From Powellomyces hirtus (lineage: Eukaryota; Chytridiomycota; Chytridiomycetes; Spizellomycetales; Powellomycetaceae): DNA of 64,000 nt. This document shows positions 56,227 through 64,000 of the stretch, piece by piece. Under the pieces are notes generated by a model, which was not told the origin of the DNA, searched no databases, and saw nothing but the letters and a program-made list of their open reading frames with translations. The stretch is taken from assembly GCA_025526995.1 (NCBI GenBank), contig JAHLKG010000033.1, positions 160,331 through 224,330 of the forward strand, written 5' to 3'. Every line of letters begins with the position of its first letter. Positions within the stretch are counted from its first letter, which is position 1. The position numbers and the translations under genes were made by a program.

Positions 56227-57322
56227 AAGTTAACCTTACCGCCCGTCATCAGCCTCCTCTCCACGGCTGACGGCATGTCAGGGCCTAGCCGAATCCTGGG
56301 CAAAGGGTGTCGCCGGGCGTAGAGGGGCGGCGACGCACACTGGTGGGGGCTGGCGCGGGCCGTCGTGCGACTTCGATGTTACTGTCAATTCCACGTGGCA
56401 CGGCGGGCGCGGCTGGCGGCATGGCGGCGGGCTAATTCGGCGGCAACGACGTCCTCTGGGACCAGAACGGGTTGGATTCTTGGGCGGCCAGCCGGTCTTT
56501 TCACGCTGCATACCTTCCGGCGCGGCTGTCGATCATGTTGCGGAGTCGTTCGGCGATGGGGCCGTCAAAACCATTCGAGGACCGCATCACGAGAGTGTAG
56601 AGCGAGGAGGAGCGCCATGGTGCTCGTCTCGGGGAGTTGGACCCACAGCGGCAAACCTAGCGGCATGTGCGACGACGGTAAATGAGCGCAGCGTCAACAG
56701 TTTGGAGAGACTCGACGCGCTGACCACCCGTCAATACACGAACGTCACCCAGGTCGCAGGTAAGCGGGTCGATGCCAGGCGCGCGCTACCAGCAACTCGG
56801 CAGCGTTCAGTTGGCCGCTCTTTCTTGTATCACGTGAGTCGGTCATAGTCATCGAAGATTCGAATTGGCAGGCGGGAAGGATCGAACGGAGGCCGCGCGG
56901 AGGAACGGAACCAACACGCGCAGCCGCTTTGCGCGCATAGTGTGAGAAGTAGTTGTGTTACAAAGCTATGGTGACAAATAATGGCCAAGAGCTCCGCGTT
57001 GATTCCCGCGCGGGCCGTTTGTCGCCGACAACACTCCTCCTACTAACGCTCGAGCGCTAAAGAGGCTGCGGTCTGCCTTCCTTTGCCCATGTTTGAAATC
57101 CACCCTCCATCCGCTCTACGCTCGCGCCAACGCATGATCGTCATAAACGCGGGCCCACGTCCGGCCCCTTTCCGTCTCCTCATCCCAACACTGCGTTCTT
57201 CTCTCTCTCTCTCGACCTTCAACCTTCTGCAACGCATTCTTCGCTCGGCTCTTCACTCGCTCCTTCTTTGCACAACACTCTCTCCACCTCCGTCTTCTAA
57301 CAGAATCGTTGCCCAAATCGAA
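56227..57322. other. Region with basic coding-like pieces, unassigned
   Basis: About 1.1 kb, locally GC-rich. On the minus strand a short piece near 56500-56400 reads KRPAGRPRIQPVLVPEDVV, AT-hook-like, and RLGPDMPSAVERRLMTGGK precedes a GTTAAC site near 56240. These may belong to the neighbouring virus-like element. The last 250 bases before 57323 are CT-rich and would be the old promoter/5' leader of the dehydrogenase. Confidence 0.3.
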
Positions 57323-58435
57323 ATGAAAGCCTTCGTCGGAACAAGCCCGATGGACTATGAGCATGTTCTCCAGAGCTTTGTCATCCCCAAGCCTTCCCTC
57401 GAGACTCTCCATGACATTTTGGTCAAGATCGATGCCGTCAGGTATTTTTGTGGACAGCGAACGCAACCATTCGGGATTGATGTTGCTGTTCATTTCTCAG
57501 CGTCAATCTCGTAGACATCAAAGTCAGGAACGGTGCCTTCTCTGCCCCGCCCACCCCTGAAGATTCCCTAAAAGTCACCGGCTGCGACGCGGTTGGCACC
57601 GTTGCCGAAGTCGGCGCTGGAGTCGCGCGCTTTGAGGTTGGCGACAAAGTCTTCTACACCCGGGCTGGAATCAACGCCGAATCCCCGAATTGTCGGCAAA
57701 GCCCCGTCCACCGTGTCAGCCGGTGTCGCCGCGGGCTTCCCTCTGGTCTCCCTCACGCCTAGGAGGGTATCCACTATCGCGTTGCAGTCTCATCCACCGA
57801 GAAGCAAACCGGAATGGTCTTCTTGGTGACCGGGGGCGCTGCTGGCGTTGGCAGTATGGTTATTCAAGTTGCCAAGAACGCCGGCTTCACAGTTATCGCT
57901 ACGCATCTCGCCCGGAAACCATAGCATGCGTGAAATCTCTCGGCGCCGACCATACATCAACCTTCACCAACGTCTTGTACCCTAGTTGGTGAAACTTGGA
58001 TTCAAGAGCGTCAATTTTGTCTTCAACACCTAAAGCACTGCTGCTCACTGGGATGCGTGCGTGGACATCATCGCCCCCTTCGGCAGTAAGTTTTACCTTA
58101 CTCTTACACCATGTATACCGACCATCCATAGTGACAAACTCACTCGTTATCTCATCGTCCTCCCACAGCCTTGATTATCATTAACGTTCGTTCCCTCTGT
58201 CGTTGCACTAAATATGTCATGAAGGGCATCCATTGGACTTCATGAATGCTAGGAAAAGGCTACCGCGAGCAACAGAAACCGGGTCAAAACCTCGACAAAG
58301 TCTCCGAGCTCATTGAAGCCGGGGCCTTCAAGGCCCTGTCCCGATGTGAAGGTGTTCACCTTAGAGAATCTGGAGAACGCGCACAAGCACGTCGACTCCG
58401 GATCCGCTATGGGCAAGATCACCTTCGAGTACTAG
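57323..58435 (+). pseudogene. Zinc-type alcohol dehydrogenase-like (MDR family) pseudogene
   Basis: Exon 1 starts MKAFVGTSPMDYEHVLQ and is joined by a normal intron (GTATTT...TTTCTCAG, about 57440-57499) to VNLVDIKVRNGAFSAPP and GCDAVGTVAEVGAGV, the MDR N-terminal domain. The family then remains recognisable in shifted frames: IVGKAPSTVSAGVAAGFPL (57687), MVFLVTGGAAGVGSMVIQVAK (57811; nucleotide-binding GGAAGVGS, given in pieces), SLGADHT (57930), KLGFKSVNFVFN (57990), ELIEAGAFK (58309) and ITFEY before a TAG at 58433. At least four frame disruptions and an in-frame stop (cgcctagg at about 57760) rule out a working NADPH-dependent reductase. Preservation is high enough that inactivation is probably recent. 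Confidence 0.85.
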
Positions 58436-59142
58436 GGTAGCATCAGTATCCGGCATTAGCCTCAGCAGTTGGAAATCATTATGTATACTTAAGATATTCG
58501 AGTGGACAGCAATGGACATATGGCGAGGGCGCATCGTCTGTTGACAGCCTCTTTCCATAGATATTCTATCCATCTTATTTAGCGCCGTAATCTTCTGCTT
58601 GGAAATAGAACGTCTCTGTCCAGGGTGCTTCACTTGAAAGTGTTTTTCCTGCACTGATAAGCACCCATTTGTAGCAAAAAATCTTCGTCCCATCCACTTC
58701 GCGCCTCATCAAAGATTGACTCGTTTAAATTTGGCACGTTTCTGAGAAGTCCTTCTTGGATCGCAGTTTCTTTATGTATAATGGTAAAATACTTTCTCTG
58801 CCTTACTTCCATTTCTTTTTGTCCATCTTGACTGCACACCCGACTAGTTCCTCGTAGAACTTCTCGACCGGAATGTTTTCGAGCCGATCGTCTTCGCTGA
58901 TCTGCAATATCCGTCCCGGTGTATCTAACCTCCACCCATTTTCAGTATACTGTCTATAGCATTGTAAAACTTTCAGCATGAAGTACGGCGTACTATTACA
59001 ATTTTTGCTACAGTTCAATGTTCGCGCATAAACGACATACGAGAATCATTTCAAAAAGTTCCACAACATTTGTGAGTCCCTTTGCTGTTGAGAACTACCC
59101 TATTCCGCCATGGACTTGTGCCAAAAAATCTCCACCTTCCAT
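58436..59142. other. Region downstream of the dehydrogenase pseudogene and 3' of the dCache gene
   Basis: About 700 bases. Minus-strand frames at 58630-58935 show no family features, although DQRRRS and KLYNH-like pieces look weakly coding. Nothing could be assigned. Confidence 0.4.
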
Positions 59143-61919
59143 TCAAAAATGTTCGCCCTGTTCCGTGGTTGGGCTTCGTGGTTGCGATTGCTGGCTGCCG
59201 CCCTGTGAGGTGACTTTCGTGGGACCCATCAGCTGTTTGTTTGCTTCAATGGCTTTGGCAAACTTGATCAACATAGTCATGAAAACTGGACGTTGTAGTA
59301 TTAGAGCAGGTTGCAAGTAAACCTTCTTTGTATAATTACGACGGTTCCCACGCGTGACTGTGAATAGAAACGTACCATCCTCCATCATTGCAATTTCCCT
59401 CAAGAACGAGCGTTGAGAAGCGGTTTTCTTGTCACGTACGCTAGAGAAGTCAAAGTTGGTGGCCTATTGTCGCATGAGTTAGGAAAAAGAGAAAGGAAAG
59501 CCCATTTGGGAGGTCGTCAGACAGAAGGTAACTCACGGCGCGCATGATATTGCTCAAGCGACTCAAAGGAAGAGTAAACAAGTAGCTCATGAAGCCAGCC
59601 ACGGCCAACATTACAGCAGCGACGACTGATACGCTAATCACGGCTGAACGTCGGCTCCTTTTCATGGTCGCCAACAGGTCGTCCTCGGGTATAACCTTGA
59701 AAGATGCATCCTTTAGCCCACTCATTTTATTCCCAGGCGAATGAATGTAACTTACCAGAAATGCAACCATGTCCAAGCCGGTGTCGTCGTCCCACAGTCT
59801 CACATAGTCAAGGAACGCGTGAACACCATCCGCTGTCTTGATTCGCTTGGACCCTGATTCAGGAGCATTCGTGTAACTTCCGTAGGTGTCAAGAACATGT
59901 TGCCCGGCCGCCTAAAAGTGATGTCAGTAAAATTCGGCGGTAACATCCACCCGAAATGCCGAAGAAAATGGCTGACAGTCCTCATGCCCACCCTAAGCAA
60001 TGAGCTGTTGCATTTAGACAACAGCTCTCCACCGGTCCCGGCGATGTTAAGGTGTAGGTTCGCCTGGTTAGCGGCCATCCTGGACGAGGTACATCACGTT
60101 TGGTGCTATCCCACAAAAGACCATTTGAATATCAGCAGACTCACATGTAGCCGTTCGCCTCGCTTAGAACAGGCCAAATTAGATGAGTTAGCTTGACCAC
60201 TGGAAAACAAGTGAAGGAAAGCACATACATCAAAGCCATTCGAGTGTTTGGCGTGGCTTTCAAGCTCTAAGAGTTGCAACGCGAGATTGAATGAGCAACA
60301 ACCTGAGGAGCGACCGTAATGCAATGCGGTGCTAACCACAAGATATTCTGTGACCTTCTCGAAGTGAAAAACTCCTGGGGAAAGATTGTCATTATTGGTA
60401 CTTTTCCATCGTTGGATAGGAATAATCACACACCAAGGTACTCAGCATCCCAGTCCGAACCTCTACCATTCGCCGGCAAGGGGTTGGTCACCCTGGTAAT
60501 AAATAATGCATTGATGAGCGCTCGGATCCTTTCGCCGCCGATGCCATAGACAATGACACGTTACCATTGATGAAGCTGGCAAGCCTTGCTGCCTATTGGT
60601 ACCGTGGACCCCGGAAGGGTGATAAATTGCCCCACCTGCCAGATGCCCTTGACGTTTCCAACTTTGGCGGGCTCTCCGGAGACAACTGACGGAACCGCCA
60701 GAGTATTTGGGGGAAAGAATGCAGCCAGGGACATGGTGCTGTTGATCTCAGACCCAGTCTTCCGCCATTTACCGGCCGCACAGCTCATGTGCGTAGCGTT
60801 GAACTGCGTACAGCTCTTCCCAAAGCCTTCAAGTTTACCAACTTACAAAACGAGAGAAGGGCGTACGAAATTTTTATCAAGTCTTTTGGCCACCGAAGAT
60901 TGGGTATCTTGGTAAGAATGATTCGAATAGGAAACCTACCGAAATAGTTATCCATTCCCAAACCGTCTTTTTGGATAGAGACAGCCTGGTCGGAGCAGTT
61001 TGGAGATGTTTAACAAAGTATTGAAAAAATGTTATGTTTGGCTGACATACCTGAGTGACATCGTAACGTGCTGCTCGTTGCTGCAAGGACTGGACAAATC
61101 TAATAGGACATAGAAGAACGGTCAGCCATGATAATGGTCATACTGAGTCTGGGATGGCATCATATCAACATACTCTTGTTCAAACGCAGATAGAGGCGTA
61201 GTTTTATCCAGCGTGAAAGCTTTCAAATATTGATGCATAACGTAGCTGTCCCTCGTATCTTTATCATCGGAGACAAGTAAGCAAAAGGGTGGTGATGTCT
61301 ACCGGCCAAAAGAAAACAAAGAAGCCAGTCACCTTCAGCGCCTTTAAAACAGGAATCGAGCATCTTCAGAACTGCAAATTTCACCCGCAAAGAAAGTTTG
61401 AGCCAAAAACCAGTCAGTTTGTGTACGAAAAAAATGGGAATTCAAGCCGCCCGCGCACCTGATTCTTTGAATTCAGTATTCAAACGATAACGCAAAATGT
61501 CGGTAACTGCATGAAAACACCATCGTGTGAAAAAGAGTTTTCGTTAAGCATGGTGTGCACTACCGTAATGGGAAGCCGCATTGGTCAAACTCAGGGCTTC
61601 CCTTTGACAAGCGAGTGGAAAGCCGTCCGCTTACCATCGGCAATTGATTTGTCGGCTCCTTTGAAGGAAAGAACTCCCAAAGGTATCGAAATCGAACCGG
61701 CGATGAGGACCGTGGCAGCTGTGCACGATCCAGAACGAAAGACACACAGATGTCACATAGTATAAATGGTTAAGGATGCTTGTGAGATTTCTATCGGGAG
61801 ATGTGAGGCTTACCAAGAAGCGCTACGGCGAGAGGAATTTTGAACGACCACTCTCTCTTCACCAACGCTTCGCCCCCTTCAGACCCCCTCCTTAATGCGG
61901 ACTTCTCGTCACTGGACAT
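59143..61919 (-). CDS. dCache-domain membrane receptor (no output domain)
   Basis: Eighteen minus-strand exons can be joined with every phase closing: 61814-61919, 61635-61718, 61459-61506, 61333-61371, 61144-61258, 61051-61099, 60940-60985, 60847-60907, 60565-60813, 60467-60528, 60303-60374, 60229-60266, 60145-60191, 59992-60079, 59757-59912, 59537-59695, 59376-59463, 59143-59285. The product has 549 residues. A first membrane helix (ATVLIAGSISIPLGVLS, ~38-55) is followed by an extracellular region of about 360 residues with dCache-like lines (DTRDSYVMHQYLK, RYDVTQAVSIQKDG, VGQFITLPGSTVP, FHFEKVTEYLVVST, VRLWDDDTGLDM, LVIPEDDLLATM). A second helix (ISVSVVAAVMLAVAGFMSYLF) is followed by a HAMP-like LPLSRLSNIMRAAT and a short polar C terminus with no kinase or cyclase domain. 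It probably senses small molecules at the cell surface. Several introns are only 32-37 bases. Confidence 0.72.
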
Positions 61920-62956
61920 TGTTTTGATAGTTTGGTGACTGCTTAAATGCGATGGCTAGCTCAGAAGTCTTCTTGTTTTGATACTGTGGTGACTGCTCAA
62001 ATGCTTCCAACGGTCTGGAGGAAGGGAGGTGAAGGGGCGGCGAGTTTCGTTCTTTTATAGAAATGGCCTTCCCGATTTACAATTCCCTGCGGAATATTCA
62101 GCTGCCAAACATTTTGGAGAAACCAATGTACAATTCCCTGCGGAATATTCAGCTGCCAAACATTTTGGAGAAACCAATGCCCTGTTCAAGAATTTTCACC
62201 CAATTGGGAGCGTTTATGTCATCAGGTTCCCAGCACATTAGGGCTTGGCGCTATTTGGTTCTCAATACAAGTGCCAGGCCTGGGCGCCATCCGGGCCACA
62301 GGCTCAGGCCCAAAGGGTGATTTCATCAAGCGAGAAATAAAGAGCGTCACGAGCGGTGTCAGTGAAGCAGATCAGAGTGCGGGTATATCCTGAGGCTGGA
62401 ATGTAACCGAATATAGAATCGTAAGACTCCATTCACGTTTTGCACACATAGACTGTTTCGGCAGAGTTCTCTAGCATTGAACGGGCTCTACATATCCTGG
62501 TGGCCAATTCACTTCGCGCGCTCGCAGAAACTTTCGTTCGAACAGCCTATTTTCACTTCGTCGCGGCAGTTTCACTTCGTTCGCTCAGCCAACTCTCTTT
62601 AACGCGTCTAGCAGTTTTGACTTTATTCTTCCCACCGCCATTCCCTTCCACCTCAGGGTCCTTGTCCTCGTCCTCGTCCAATGCAGACTGTGCTAGGCTA
62701 CGGTGGCTGCGGTTGTCATACATCCTCCCCAGCGGCTGTTCTTCAAGCGCAAGGTGGAAATTACGCATAATCTCGCGCATCCATCCATCCACTGACTGCG
62801 TCGCAGGTGATGCGGGCAACGCCTTCCTCAACACGCTCAATAAGCGTTGAGCTTGTAAGCATGAGGTCCTGCTTTTTGATGAAGAGCTTGACGCTTCCGA
62901 AGACCCTGGGTATTCAGCGAGTTGAGATACAAGGTGGTGCCCTGGATTATGGGTTA
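61920..62956. other. Promoter side of the dCache gene and unassigned sequence
   Basis: About 1 kb. It contains the 51-base duplication listed separately. A minus-strand frame at 62553-63188 (211 codons) includes MREIMRNFHLALEEQPLGR and an acidic/Lys-rich end, but its N-terminal third lies in the tandem repeat array, so it may be part of a mobile or repeated sequence. No family was recognised. Confidence 0.35.
62078..62179 (+). repeat. Perfect 51-base tandem duplication
   Basis: Units 62078-62128 and 62129-62179 are identical base for base. The length is a multiple of three, but no gene was recognised here. Confidence 0.95.
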
Positions 62957-64000
62957 TGATCAACCGAAATTCTGAGTCGTCGGATTGACTTGAGCCATTG
63001 ATGAAAGTTGTTCGCAAGTGCCTTGCAGAGGCCTGGTCAAAAAGGGGTTTTTGCAAAAATGCTTCGTTTGTGAAAACAACGCAAAACACTGTGAAAAAGT
63101 GCCAAAACATGTTTTTCATAGGAAATCTCCGTAACGAGGAAACCCCGTTTTTCGAGAATAGGAAATCTCTGAAACGAGGAAACCCCATTTTTCGAGAGCT
63201 CGTAGAAGTTCAGAGAGCAGGACAAGAGACACTTTCTGGCTGCATGGGATCTTAGGGTTGAGGTTACCAGGTGGACCCATGGGGTGTGGGGTTTGATCAA
63301 AAGCATTTTTAATCGATTGGATTGACTTGGACCGTCAATTGGGTGTTTCCAGGCCCTGCTCAAAAATAGACCACGCAGAAACGCTTGGTTTCGGAGAAAA
63401 ACAGAAAAAACTTCGAAAAACATTGAAAAAACCATGTTTTGTCTAGTAAAACTTTGTAACAAGGAGGTCGATTTTTTTGCTACTTCCGGAGGTTATAGAG
63501 TATGCTGTGCCGCATAGTTGAGCAGTGTTTGACAATTTTGGACCAAAAACTGAAGGAGCTACATCCAGTAGAACGTCATATTTGATCTAAGTTTGATGAT
63601 AAGCTATGAACTTTGATCAACAGAAGTTCTAGGTCCTTGAATTGCCTTGTGCTCTAATTAAAGTTGTTCTCTGGGGAGGAATCCAGCTTGGCTCAAAAGA
63701 TAACTAGACAAAAATGTCTGATTATGGAGATAAATGGGCAACACCTTGAAAATCATGAAAAAAACATGGTTTTTTCTAGTAAGACTCTGTAACCAGCACA
63801 TCCATGTCATTGCTACTTTGTGAGGCTCAAAAATACACAATGCCGCAGAGTTGCGCATCTTTTCATGACTTTGAAGGAGTTACGTCTATTTGATTATCAT
63901 ACTATATATAGTTTATTCAAAAACTGCTAAGTTTTTACAAGTGAAGATACTATTGTAGGTTACAATCAACCAAAGTTCAAAGTCGTTGAACCCCCTTGTG
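62957..64000 (+). repeat. Diverged tandem repeats of ~335 bases
   Basis: Units start near 62957, 63293, 63615 and 63963 with variants of TGATCAACMGAAGTTC, then a TTGACTTG-like line, a CCTG/TGGCTC-like line and a long A/T-rich block with CATGTTTT and TAGTAAAACTTTGTAAC. Spacing is 320-350 bases. Similarity between units is partial. The array runs off the right edge. Confidence 0.65.

Noticed and set aside
1..64000. CRISPR arrays, bacterial insertion sequences, rRNA genes, operons
   Set aside because: No regularly spaced identical repeats with unique spacers, no transposase of a known IS family, and gene structure is intron-bearing and eukaryotic.

Overview
The window looks like nuclear DNA of a zoosporic fungus, most likely a chytrid. 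This is inferred from the gene set: a chitin synthase fused to a myosin motor, fungal-style short introns with GTATGT/GTAAGT donors and occasional TACTAAC branch sites, a neurofibromin-type RasGAP, an M20 vacuolar carboxypeptidase, a lysine-rich histone H1, and receptor-like membrane proteins with dCache or seven-helix topology. No ribosomal RNA, convincing tRNA, CRISPR array or bacterial operon was seen.

Left part (1-32.8 kb) is gene-dense and well preserved. In order: the N-terminal part of a class V/VII-type chitin synthase (minus strand, running off the left edge); a protein resembling the DUF4804/macrodomain-like family (minus); histone H1 in three exons with a GC-AG intron (minus); a six-exon cell-surface protein with a beta-helix-like ectodomain, a long Ser/Thr repeat stalk, one membrane helix and a tail with two NPxY motifs (plus); a multi-pass receptor-like protein (plus); carboxypeptidase S (plus); a six-exon, 2846-residue neurofibromin that appears to lack the Sec14 lobe (minus); and a secreted 1260-residue protein resembling the vitellogenin-type lipid-transport module (minus).

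Middle part (32.8-52.4 kb) is an accessory region bounded by two direct copies of a 0.5-0.66 kb dispersed repeat. Between them lie a complete secreted catalase-peroxidase (katG), a seven-helix receptor-like gene and a large alpha/beta-hydrolase. These sit among decayed copies of a multi-pass membrane protein family and other fragments.

Right part (52.4-64 kb) is mostly decaying sequence: an F-box-like remnant, minus-strand fragments resembling structural proteins of double-jelly-roll DNA viruses, and a frameshifted zinc-type alcohol dehydrogenase pseudogene. An apparently intact dCache receptor gene follows, with 18 exons and several introns of only 32-37 bases. The window ends in a perfect 51-base tandem duplication and an array of diverged repeats of about 335 bases.

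The preserved genes point to wall synthesis (chitin synthase), surface contact or adhesion (beta-helix protein), nutrient or peptide processing (Cps1), Ras signalling (neurofibromin), lipid handling (vitellogenin-like), peroxide defence (KatG) and environmental sensing (dCache and seven-helix proteins). No operon-like linkage is claimed. Exon boundaries were worked out by hand from reading frames and splice signals, and family assignments rest on motif recognition without database searches.
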